This document shows positions 6,980-14,395 of a DNA stretch of 34,048 nt, piece after piece. The translations under genes were made by a program, and so were the position numbers. The notes below the pieces were generated by a model. The model was given only the letters and a program-made list of their open reading frames with translations. It did no database searches and was not told the origin of the DNA. The DNA comes from an uncultured Eubacteriales bacterium (GTDB lineage Bacteria > Bacillota > Clostridia > Tissierellales > Peptoniphilaceae). How positions within the stretch are numbered: position 1 is the first letter of the stretch; the number at the start of each line of letters is the position of its first letter. The stretch spans positions 1 to 34,048 of the forward strand of contig UQBO01000015.1 in the NCBI GenBank assembly GCA_900539225.1, written 5' to 3'.

Positions 6980-9109
6980 ATGTTAAAGGTAGAAAAGCGT
7001 AATGGCAATGTCGTCGATTTTGAGCAAGACAAGATTAAAATTGCCATCGAAAAGGCGATGAAGGAAACTGAAAAAGGGGTCGATGAAGAGGTTTCATCAA
7101 AGATTGCGAGTGAAGTATTTGAAGAGGTTAAGAACAAGGACCTTGTCAACATAGAGGATATTCAAGACTTAGTTGAACTTGCTCTAATGAAGTATAGACC
7201 TGAGGTTGCGAAAAAATACATTCTTTATAGACAAGAGAGAACTAAGCTTAGAGAAAAGGGCTGGGACATGAGCGCTCTTCAAAGGGACATCTACGAGAAG
7301 AAATATCGCTACGACAGCGAGACTTTCAACGATTTCCTTACTAGAGTTAGTGGCGGCAGCGAGTACATCAAAAAGGCGATCAAGGACAAAAAGTTTATGC
7401 CAGCGGGCAGGATACTTGCAGGACGCGGTCTTGACAAGCTTGGCAGAAAGATCACTCTATCGAACTGCTATGTAATGCCGAAGGTCGAAGACAGCATCGA
7501 ATCTATCTTTGACACAGCAAAGTACCTTGCTAGAACTTATAGTTATGGCGGTGGCTGCGGTGTAAACATCTCCAAACTTCGTCCTAAGGGAGCAAGAGTC
7601 AATAACGCAGCGCTTACAACGACTGGATCCGTTTCATTTATGGACCTATTCAGCTTAGTTACTGGACTTATAGGCATGCGCGGCAGACGTGGCGCGCTTA
7701 TGCTAAACATGGACTCATCTCACCCTGATATAGAAGAGTTCATCAACGTGAAGAATGACCTTGACAAGGTGACTTACGCAAACATCTCTGTCAATGTTGA
7801 TGACGAGTTTATGAAAGCAGTTAAAAACGATACAGAATATGACCTACACTTCACTGTTGAAGCCAATGGCGAAGAGATACACAAAAATGTTAGAGCGAAA
7901 GAATTATTTGAAAAGCTAGCCTACAATAACTGGAACGACGCAGAACCCGGCATTTTATTTAAGGACAGAATTGATTCGTGGCACCTAATGAGCGAGTTCG
8001 ACGATTTTGAGTTCGCAGGCGTAAATCCATGCGCGGAAGAGCCACTACCAGCCTTTGGTAGCTGTAATCTTTCTTCAATTAATATCTCAAACTTCGTTAA
8101 GTATCCATTCAAAGAAGATGCTTACTTCGATTTTGAAGATTTTAAAGTAGCCGTTAAACATGGCGTTAGATATCTTAATGGCGTTCTTGACGAAAACGCA
8201 GAGCTTCATCCACTTAAGGAGCAAAGAGAAGTAGCTAAAAACCTAAGACAAATTGGTTTGGGACTTATGGGTGTCGCTGACATGTTTATCAAGATGGGCA
8301 TTAGATACGGTTCAGACGAATCCATTGACCTAATCAAAAAGATAGGTAAAGTCATGATAAATGAAGCGCTTAGAGAGTCAGCTATGCTTGCGAAAAAAGA
8401 CGGCCCATTCCCAATGTATAGAGAAAAAGAATTCTTAGCATCAAAATTCCTTCAAAAGAACGCCGATCCAGACGTAATCGAATTAATTAAGGAACATGGC
8501 ATAAGAAACTCACAGCTATTAACAATGGCACCAACAGGCTCAATCTCAACACTACTTGGCTGCTCCAATGGTGTTGAGCCGATATTCCAAATTTCATACA
8601 CAAGAAAGACAGAAAGCTTAAATAACGAAGACACTTACTACAAAGTTTATACAGAAATCGTTCGTGAATACATGGACGCACACGGCATCAGAGACGAAGA
8701 GGACCTTCCGGACTTTATCGTGACAAGTAAAGACCTTGATTACAAAGACAGAATTCTTGTTCAAGCAGCTTGGCAAGAGTTTATCGACGCATCAATATCA
8801 TCAACATGCAACGTTCCAAACGAGTTTACAGTTGAGCAAGTCGAAGAGCTTTATATGTTTGCGTGGGAAAAGGGCCTTAAGGGCGTAACTATCTATAGAG
8901 ATGGCTGCCAAAGAGCTGGCATATTGATCTCGAACAATAAAAAATCTACTAAAGACAAGATAGACGAGCTACAAGGCGAAATCGATGCACTTGCAAAGAA
9001 CGCATTAGCAGAAAATCCTGACGTTTGCCCAATGTGCGGCGGCAAGATGAATCACTCAGGCGGCTGCAGAGAGTGCCAAGACTGTGGTTATAGTCCTTGC
9101 TCAATCTAA
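6980..9109 (+). CDS. nrdJ: adenosylcobalamin-dependent (class II) ribonucleotide reductase
   Basis: A 709-residue enzyme that makes deoxyribonucleotides with a cobalamin-generated thiyl radical, without needing or being harmed by oxygen. The N-terminal 90 residues are an ATP-cone allosteric domain (KRNGNVVDF). The catalytic core has redox Cys163 (SNCYVMP), radical Cys351 and Glu353 in NPCAEEPLP, and the second redox Cys362 in GSCNLSSIN. The C-terminus carries a zinc/redox tail, CPMCGG...CRECQDCGYSPC, typical of NrdJ. There is no NrdB-type partner or NrdD activase nearby, as expected for class II. It has its own promoter, TAGGAGGAC as ribosome site, and a terminator. It lies between two accessory units that are themselves bracketed by repeats. 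Confidence 0.95.
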   Translation: MLKVEKRNGNVVDFEQDKIKIAIEKAMKETEKGVDEEVSSKIASEVFEEVKNKDLVNIEDIQDLVELALMKYRPEVAKKYILYRQERTKLREKGWDMSALQRDIYEKKYRYDSETFNDFLTRVSGGSEYIKKAIKDKKFMPAGRILAGRGLDKLGRKITLSNCYVMPKVEDSIESIFDTAKYLARTYSYGGGCGVNISKLRPKGARVNNAALTTTGSVSFMDLFSLVTGLIGMRGRRGALMLNMDSSHPDIEEFINVKNDLDKVTYANISVNVDDEFMKAVKNDTEYDLHFTVEANGEEIHKNVRAKELFEKLAYNNWNDAEPGILFKDRIDSWHLMSEFDDFEFAGVNPCAEEPLPAFGSCNLSSINISNFVKYPFKEDAYFDFEDFKVAVKHGVRYLNGVLDENAELHPLKEQREVAKNLRQIGLGLMGVADMFIKMGIRYGSDESIDLIKKIGKVMINEALRESAMLAKKDGPFPMYREKEFLASKFLQKNADPDVIELIKEHGIRNSQLLTMAPTGSISTLLGCSNGVEPIFQISYTRKTESLNNEDTYYKVYTEIVREYMDAHGIRDEEDLPDFIVTSKDLDYKDRILVQAAWQEFIDASISSTCNVPNEFTVEQVEELYMFAWEKGLKGVTIYRDGCQRAGILISNNKKSTKDKIDELQGEIDALAKNALAENPDVCPMCGGKMNHSGGCRECQDCGYSPCSI

Positions 9110-9159
9110 TTTAAGTTTAATATATCTATATAGGATCCCGATTATTTTCGGGATCTTTT
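9110..9159. repeat. direct repeat B, left copy
   Basis: Fifty bases directly after the nrdJ stop match 12492-12541 at 49 positions (C at 9138 is A at 12520), offset 3382. The copy contains the terminator and, before it, bases that in the right copy encode the last seven residues and stop of the second ABC gene. Here those bases are non-coding. Confidence 0.9.
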
Positions 9160-9160
9160 T
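9133..9160 (+). terminator. terminator after nrdJ, left copy of pair B
   Basis: GGATCCCGA, a short loop, TCGGGATC and T5. Confidence 0.85.
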
Positions 9161-9195
9161 ATAGGTCTGTATCAATTAAGATAGATAGATTTTGT

Positions 9196-9224
9196 TTGAA
9201 CTGCTTAATAAAATATGATAAAAT
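9196..9224 (+). promoter_or_regulatory. promoter of the ABC transporter pair
   Basis: TTGAAC (9196-9201), a 17-bp spacer and TAAAAT (9219-9224), about 105 bases before the first ABC start. The leader in between holds no clear structure. Confidence 0.75.
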
Positions 9225-9331
9225 ACTAATTACAAGCAGTGAGAAAAACACTTTGCGAGCATAATCACAAATGCATCTAATTATTAAGAAGGCAATTAAT
9301 AAATAAGTGTAATTGCAATAAGGAGTTAGAC

Positions 9332-10930
9332 ATGTTTACTTTATTAAAAGCAAGAAAAAGTACAATCTTAAAGATAGTCATCATATCAATAATTTCATCA
9401 ACTCTTTCCATATACATGAACTATGTTTTGCAAATGAGCGTTGATTACATTATGCTTGGTTCGATTAAGTTTTCTATTCTTATGCTAAACATTGTCTTCA
9501 TGTCACTAGCAATATTTTTTTGTGACCAATTTTTGGAAGAGTATGTAATTTCTAGAGAAAAATTAGAGCTATCATCTATACATAGAAAGAGGCTTTTATT
9601 TAATTCTCCACTTAAATTTAGAAACAGAATTTTAATGTATTCACTTGGTGGCAGGACAAACCTTGACAGAAACCTTATCGATATGGTGGACTTAGATGCT
9701 GATAATTTATATACAATAGTGTATTATGGTCTAGAAATTATTTTGTTTTCAATTTATTTATACATCGCCGTTACATATAAGATTTTATTAGTAATACTTA
9801 TTCTAATGCCATTTGCACTAATAACTTACTTTATAAGTAAAAGAACAGATGCTTTAAACGATGAAATATCAAGTTTGAGCGGACAAAAGGACAGCATCTT
9901 CCTTAACAGCATAAATAATATTGACTGGATTTATTACAATGGTATAGAAAATATTAGCAAGAATGTTTACTCAAAGAATTTGAATACTATTCTTAAGAAA
10001 GAGAAGAAAGTTTTATTTTTTGAAGCAGTTTTGACACTTCTTAGAGAAACGCTTAATATAATCGTGGTTCTACTCGTGCCACTATACTCAGGTTATTTAC
10101 TTTTAAAGGGCTATATTAGTCCGGGTGGTTTTTTAATTTCAACAAATATTTACAGTAGATTTTTATTGCCAGCCTGTTTATCAATATTAGAAATGATAAA
10201 TAGTAAGAGTGAAAATGCTAGTAAAATGAATGAAGTGAAAACTGTAACAGAGCTTGTAAAGAAGAAAAAGCCTTATAGATTTATAGATAGTAACGAAGAT
10301 TTATTATATGCTGTTGACGAAGGAGTTTTTTCATATATTGATGGAACGAAAATTAATTTTCCAGCTATGAAATTCAATAAGAACGGGTTATATATTTTTA
10401 AAGGAAGTTCTGGCAGCGGCAAGTCTACGATTTTAAATGTTTTATACAACGCCTACGATATGGGAGAGTGGTCTTCACAAATTAATACTCAAATATCAAG
10501 AACAAAGGACTTCACAAAAATTGCAGCGATTTCACTAAAAGATGGAGTTTTCTTAGGAAATTCTATAGAAGAAGTTTTAAATATTAAGGATAAGGCTAAG
10601 CTTAATGATTTGCTTAGCTCCATGGTTATGCCAGAGCTAGAAAAGATTTATGATAGAGAAGATTTTATGAGCCTCTCCGGCGGCGAAAGAGATTTGCTTC
10701 TTATAATAAGAGCGCTAGCAAGTGATCCTCTACTAGTCTTTCTTGACGAACCAGGTGCATCGCTTGACGCGAAAAACAAAGAAAAATTATTTGAATTTAT
10801 AAAAAAGGATTCGAAAAAAAGAACATATATCCTTGCATATCATGACAATTACCTCGATGAATATGCAGATAAGCTTTACATTGTGAAAGATGCGAGCGTT
10901 AAGGAGAGTCAAAATGAAGATGATATATAA
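9332..10930 (+). CDS. ABC half-transporter (membrane + ATPase), first of a pair
   Basis: A 532-residue exporter half-unit. The membrane part (about 1-300) has hydrophobic segments near residues 12-32, 45-65, 125-165 and 235-260. The ATPase part has Walker A GSSGSGKST (358-366), signature SLSGGE (447-452), Walker B LLVFLDEP (about 467-474) and switch His504. The Q-loop glutamine is not evident: the stretch reads IAAISLKDGVFLG where YVPQ-like sequence is usual. This suggests one impaired site in a heterodimer with the next gene, which overlaps its end by 17 bases. The substrate is not predictable; peptide, bacteriocin or lipid export is possible. The ribosome site AAGGAG is good. Confidence 0.85.
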   Translation: MFTLLKARKSTILKIVIISIISSTLSIYMNYVLQMSVDYIMLGSIKFSILMLNIVFMSLAIFFCDQFLEEYVISREKLELSSIHRKRLLFNSPLKFRNRILMYSLGGRTNLDRNLIDMVDLDADNLYTIVYYGLEIILFSIYLYIAVTYKILLVILILMPFALITYFISKRTDALNDEISSLSGQKDSIFLNSINNIDWIYYNGIENISKNVYSKNLNTILKKEKKVLFFEAVLTLLRETLNIIVVLLVPLYSGYLLLKGYISPGGFLISTNIYSRFLLPACLSILEMINSKSENASKMNEVKTVTELVKKKKPYRFIDSNEDLLYAVDEGVFSYIDGTKINFPAMKFNKNGLYIFKGSSGSGKSTILNVLYNAYDMGEWSSQINTQISRTKDFTKIAAISLKDGVFLGNSIEEVLNIKDKAKLNDLLSSMVMPELEKIYDREDFMSLSGGERDLLLIIRALASDPLLVFLDEPGASLDAKNKEKLFEFIKKDSKKRTYILAYHDNYLDEYADKLYIVKDASVKESQNEDDI

Positions 10931-12515
10931 GCTTAGCAAAAGCATCAAAGCCATAGCAGTATTTCTACTTGTATTTTTCTATGAAATATTTTATGTATGG
11001 ACTATAAATAACACAATTGAATACACAGTTGATAAGCATGTAAAACTAATTTTTGAAAAAGGGATTAAAAAAGAATTTATCTTGCTTGTCATATTAATGC
11101 TAGCCTTGACAGCCATAAGACAGATATTAATATATTTAGTAAAGCTATATAATAAAAATCTCGCTACAAAACTAAGATTTAATGTATATTCATCCATGAC
11201 AGACCATGCATTTAAAGAAAATATTAAGAAAGACAGACTTTACGCGCTTATTTCAGACAACTTAGAAAGTGTAATCTCTGTATTTGCTTCATACATGGAC
11301 TATCTATTAGTAATTGCTGCAAGTATCGGAAGTGCAGCCTACATCGTCACTCTAGATATCAAAATAGCGATGGTCTTAGTAGTGATAGGACTTTTGCTTT
11401 TAGTATACAGTTTTATTTTTAAAGATAAGTTATATAAAAAAGAAGAGATACTATTAGAAAAGAATGAAAATCTTAAAGAGTACAATAATTTTGTCTACGA
11501 AACAGTTTTAGATAGAGCCAAATACGCTGATTCAAAGTATGAAGAAGAATATGACAGAAGATTTAAAAAGTATAAAATCGCTTTTAAAGATGCAAATATC
11601 GCAAGCTTAAAATATATGTTCACGCCATATATCTTAGGTTTTGCACAAACATATCTACCGATAATAATTATATATTTTTGGAAAATCGATATTACACTTG
11701 GAGAGCTAATGGCACTTCTTCTAACTATTACAAGCTTTATGGGGATTTTCAGAAACACCGTGGATTATATAGCAGAATTAGAAAAAAAGAAAGCAGCTTA
11801 CAAAAGTATAGAGACGTTTTTAGGAATTAAAGATGAAGAAATATCTGAAGAATACATTGAAAAGACAGGCTCAGCATTAGAGGTAAAAGATTTAAAATTA
11901 AAACTAGCAAATCATGAACTTTGCTTTGATGATATGAATATCTCTAAAAACGGCTTGTATATAATAAAGGGAGAAAAAGGTATTGGCAAGACAACATTCT
12001 TTAAAGCAATACTTGGAGATAAAAATATTGATTATAGTGGCACGATAAAACTTTATGGAAAAGATATCAGAGAGTGTTCAAGAAATTATATTTCGAGATG
12101 TATTGCCTATATGCAGCAAGATTCGCCAATTATAGACGGCGATTTAAAGACAGTTTTTACAAATATTAGAGCTAGTATTACAGACGAAGAGATGATAAAT
12201 ATATTAAAGAGCGTTGCAATAGTTCCAGATGAATTTCAAGCTAGTAATTATCATGAATTACTAAATAAATTTATTGAGCAAAATCAAATTTCCGAAGGAC
12301 AAAGGCAGAGACTATCGCTTGCGTATACACTAGCTATGGACAAGGACATAGTTCTATTAGATGAGCCAACATCTCATTTGGATAGAGCCTCAAAAGAAAT
12401 TATTATTGATACATTAAAAAAAGTATCTAAAGAAAAGCTAGTTTTGACAATATCTCACGATGAAGATCTAATAAGTACTGGTGATAATGTTTTTAAGTTT
12501 AATATATCTATATAG
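10914..12515 (+). CDS. ABC half-transporter (membrane + ATPase), second of a pair
   Basis: A 533-residue partner of the preceding gene. Hydrophobic segments lie near residues 12-32, 55-75, 128-168 and 235-278. The ATPase domain has Walker A GEKGIGKTT (353-361), Q-loop AYMQQDSP (398-405), a variant signature ISEGQ (459-463) instead of LSGGQ, Walker B DIVLLDEP (478-485) and switch His515. The start was set at ATG 10914, since AAGGAG lies seven bases ahead; an ATG at 10890 lacks a site. The last codons (FKFNISI and stop) lie inside repeat B, so the 3' end of the gene is also present, non-coding, behind nrdJ. By eye the pair is more AT-rich than nrdJ, consistent with separate ancestry. Confidence 0.85.
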   Translation: MKMIYKLSKSIKAIAVFLLVFFYEIFYVWTINNTIEYTVDKHVKLIFEKGIKKEFILLVILMLALTAIRQILIYLVKLYNKNLATKLRFNVYSSMTDHAFKENIKKDRLYALISDNLESVISVFASYMDYLLVIAASIGSAAYIVTLDIKIAMVLVVIGLLLLVYSFIFKDKLYKKEEILLEKNENLKEYNNFVYETVLDRAKYADSKYEEEYDRRFKKYKIAFKDANIASLKYMFTPYILGFAQTYLPIIIIYFWKIDITLGELMALLLTITSFMGIFRNTVDYIAELEKKKAAYKSIETFLGIKDEEISEEYIEKTGSALEVKDLKLKLANHELCFDDMNISKNGLYIIKGEKGIGKTTFFKAILGDKNIDYSGTIKLYGKDIRECSRNYISRCIAYMQQDSPIIDGDLKTVFTNIRASITDEEMINILKSVAIVPDEFQASNYHELLNKFIEQNQISEGQRQRLSLAYTLAMDKDIVLLDEPTSHLDRASKEIIIDTLKKVSKEKLVLTISHDEDLISTGDNVFKFNISI

Positions 12516-12541
12516 GATCACGATTATTTTCGGGATCTTTT
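12492..12541. repeat. direct repeat B, right copy
   Basis: A copy of 9110-9159 with 49 of 50 identical bases. It covers the final codons and terminator of the second ABC gene. Confidence 0.9.
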
Positions 12542-12542
12542 A
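12515..12542 (+). terminator. terminator of the ABC pair, right copy of pair B
   Basis: Same hairpin as 9133-9160, weakened by one mismatch (A at 12520), followed by TTTT. Confidence 0.7.
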
Positions 12543-12610
12543 ATTGGCCTGCGTTTATTGTATTGCCACGCTTATGGTCTTGCCACGATAACCATTTTTC
12601 TCATCTCATC

Positions 12611-12789
12611 AAAACTACTAAGACTAGCAAAATTGCATAGTAAGTAAAATCACCATCTTTATCAAAATTGTTTGCTCAAACTAAATCACTATCTCAAATA
12701 AAATCACTATCTCCATCAAAATCGTTTGCTCAACCAAAATCACTTTCTCTATTAAAATCACTCATCTTAGTAAAATCGCTCTTAAGCCA
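12611..12789. repeat. 18-bp minisatellite, about ten degenerate units
   Basis: An exact 18-bp register runs from 12646 to 12789 in eight units, most beginning AAAATCAC or AAAATCG, with two looser units before it (12611-12645, one of them 17 bp). A higher-order period of 54 bp is visible: units at 12646, 12664, 12682 resemble those at 12700, 12718, 12736 (for example TTTGCTCAA in the middle unit). Both strands have stops in the repeat frame, so it is not coding now. The spacer 12542-12610 has only scattered GCCAC/GCCAT motifs and no gene. Confidence 0.75.
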
Positions 12790-12800
12790 TCATCAAGGCA

Positions 12801-12831
12801 AAAAAAAGAGCCACACTCTCGTATGACTCTT
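12801..12831 (-). terminator. marR terminator, minus strand
   Basis: On the minus strand an 11-bp stem with G-T pairs (plus-strand arms 12806-12816 and 12821-12831) and a 4-nt loop runs into T7. Confidence 0.85.
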
Positions 12832-12860
12832 CAAGTAAATATTAATTTTTCTTTTCTAAT

Positions 12861-13301
12861 TTATTCTTGCTCTCTAAGCAGCTCGGACAGCTTTTGCAGC
12901 TCTCTTTGTAAGTGCTCTTTCTCTTCATCTGTGTAGTGGCCATCGATTACGCCCTCAACGAAGCTAACTCTGTGAGCAACTACTTGGTCCAAGACGTCTA
13001 TGCCTTTTTCAAGTGGGTAGATGCGTATGACTCTTCTGTCGTGTTCGTCTTTGCGCCTTTCAACAAAGCCTAGCTTTTCCATCCTATCGATAAGGTCGGT
13101 TACGGTTGAAAAGGCAAGGCCCATGGATCTACTTAAGTCGCCTATGCTGATTGGATCGTCTTTCTCTTTGACTATAAATTGAAGTGCTGAGAATTGTGGT
13201 GGTGTCACTGATATCTCTGACAAAACCTTTCTACCTTCGACTCTGACTGCAAAGTCGGCTCTCCTTAAGAATAGTTCAATATCACGAATAATCTCGTCCA
13301 T
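12861..13301 (-). CDS. MarR family transcriptional regulator
   Basis: A 146-residue winged-helix regulator. The DNA-binding core reads ISIGDLSRSMGLAFSTVTDLIDRMEKLGFVER, followed by the wing DEHDRRVIRIYPLEKG that is typical of MarR proteins. Such dimers usually repress their own and neighbouring genes and release DNA when a ligand binds or a cysteine is oxidised; I see no cysteine in this protein, so ligand sensing is more likely than thiol sensing. The start was set at ATG 13301, which has GAAGGAGG at the right distance; the TTG at 13316 would overlap that site. It has a consensus promoter containing a 14-bp palindrome, suggesting autoregulation. It lies downstream of the redox operon on the same strand. 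Confidence 0.88.
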   Translation of the reverse strand: MDEIIRDIELFLRRADFAVRVEGRKVLSEISVTPPQFSALQFIVKEKDDPISIGDLSRSMGLAFSTVTDLIDRMEKLGFVERRKDEHDRRVIRIYPLEKGIDVLDQVVAHRVSFVEGVIDGHYTDEEKEHLQRELQKLSELLREQE

Positions 13302-13341
13302 CGTATCCTCCTTCAAGTGTTTACAATAGTATTATTATATT

Positions 13342-13370
13342 ATTATACAATAAAGTAGCTACTTTGTCAA
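13342..13370 (-). promoter_or_regulatory. marR promoter with 14-bp palindromic operator candidate
   Basis: On the minus strand TTGACA (13370-13365), a 17-bp spacer and TATAAT (13347-13342). The spacer contains the perfect palindrome AAAGTAGCTACTTT (13352-13365), which also covers the stop codon of the upstream 4Fe-4S gene. A MarR dimer bound there would sit between -35 and -10. Confidence 0.8.
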
Positions 13371-14249
13371 ATTTTCTTTCTTTGAGCAGTTTTTGCAACC
13401 TACTTGACCGAATAGATGGTTTACTTTTATTGCATTTACTGGGCAATGTCTTACGCAGTCGTTACACCTGATACACTCTGGTGAATTTGGGTTCTCGTAT
13501 GTCTTTATGCCAAACTTACAAACTTTCTCGCATTTTTTACAGTGTATGCATGATGAGTCGATGGAGAAGTTATAGAAGCTTATCTTGTTGAATAGGCCGT
13601 ATATAGCGCCTAATGGGCAGATGAAGCGGCAGAAGACTCTGTATGAGAAGATACTTACTAGGACAACTACTATTAAAATAGTAAGTTTTGAGAAGAACAG
13701 TGTTCCTAGCATCTGTCTTAGATCTGCATTTTTAGCGATTAATGGAAGACCTCCTTCTAGTATGCCTTGTGGGCAGATAAGTTTACAGAAGTATGGGTTA
13801 CTTGATCCATAATCATCCTTTAGTAGCAGTGGCATGCCTATTACAAAGACTGCTAGCACGACGTATTTTATGTAGCTTAGGTACTTAGCGACTTTTGGTT
13901 TAATCACAAGCTTCTTTGTCTTGATCTTGTATAAAAGGTCTTGAACTAGTCCAAATGGGCATAAAAAGCCGCAGATGAATCTACCTAAAAGTATTCCGAA
14001 TAAGAATAAAAATCCTAGTACGTAAAAAGCTATTGCGTGTGCTGGCGAGCCGATGGATGCTTGCAAGGAGCCTATGGGGCAGGCTCCAAGCGCAGCAGGG
14101 CATGAGTAGCAGTTCAGTGTTGGTACACAGTACTTCTTCAAATCGCCTTGATATATTTTGCCTTTTAAATAATTTGGCAGTATTGGATTGGATGCGAAGA
14201 AGAATAGTACTTGCGACATCCATCTTTTTGATTTTTTAACTATCTTCAT
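13359..14249 (-). CDS. membrane 4Fe-4S binding protein (NapH-like)
   Basis: A 296-residue polytopic membrane protein that probably carries electrons across or along the membrane. It has an N-terminal cysteine cluster (NCYSCPAALGACPIGS), membrane segments near residues 70-95, 122-142 and 185-205, the two membrane-edge motifs CGFLCPFG and CRFICPLGA of the NapH/CcoG group, and two C-terminal ferredoxin motifs, CIHCKKCEKVCKFG and CIRCNDCVRHCPVN. It is the third gene of a redox operon, four bases after the CXXC peptide. In related clostridia this trio is conserved. A role in supplying reducing power to the exported thioredoxin-like lipoprotein is inference. The ribosome site is weak, so translational coupling is likely. 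Confidence 0.85.
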   Translation of the reverse strand: MKIVKKSKRWMSQVLFFFASNPILPNYLKGKIYQGDLKKYCVPTLNCYSCPAALGACPIGSLQASIGSPAHAIAFYVLGFLFLFGILLGRFICGFLCPFGLVQDLLYKIKTKKLVIKPKVAKYLSYIKYVVLAVFVIGMPLLLKDDYGSSNPYFCKLICPQGILEGGLPLIAKNADLRQMLGTLFFSKLTILIVVVLVSIFSYRVFCRFICPLGAIYGLFNKISFYNFSIDSSCIHCKKCEKVCKFGIKTYENPNSPECIRCNDCVRHCPVNAIKVNHLFGQVGCKNCSKKENLTK

Positions 14250-14253
14250 AATT

Positions 14254-14394
14254 CTAACCTAGTCCTATGCATTCAAAGCAGATGTTGGCTGCTTTCTTAA
14301 AAACTGTCAAGTAGTCAAATCTCTTCACGCCAATGAATATAAAAGCTATTGCCATGGCTAAGAATACATATTGTGTGACTTTTTTCTTCTTCAT
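14254..14394 (-). CDS. 46-residue CXXC membrane peptide (CD1871A-type)
   Basis: A short protein starting MKKKKVTQYVFLAMAIAFIF and ending NICFECIGLG. It has one membrane segment (about residues 8-23) and a C-terminal Cys-X-X-Cys (residues 39-42), the hallmark of the small CD1871A-family CXXC proteins found beside TlpA-like and 4Fe-4S proteins in clostridia. It starts one base after the stop of the lipoprotein gene and ends four bases before the 4Fe-4S gene, so it is embedded in the operon and probably translationally coupled; no strong ribosome site is present. It may relay electrons between the membrane iron-sulfur protein and the extracytoplasmic thioredoxin domain (inference). Confidence 0.85.
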   Translation of the reverse strand: MKKKKVTQYVFLAMAIAFIFIGVKRFDYLTVFKKAANICFECIGLG

Positions 14395-14395
14395 C

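Noticed and set aside
9271..9306. An 11-codon frame in the leader of the ABC pair
   Set aside because: No ribosome binding site and no attenuator structure around it; frames of this length are expected by chance.
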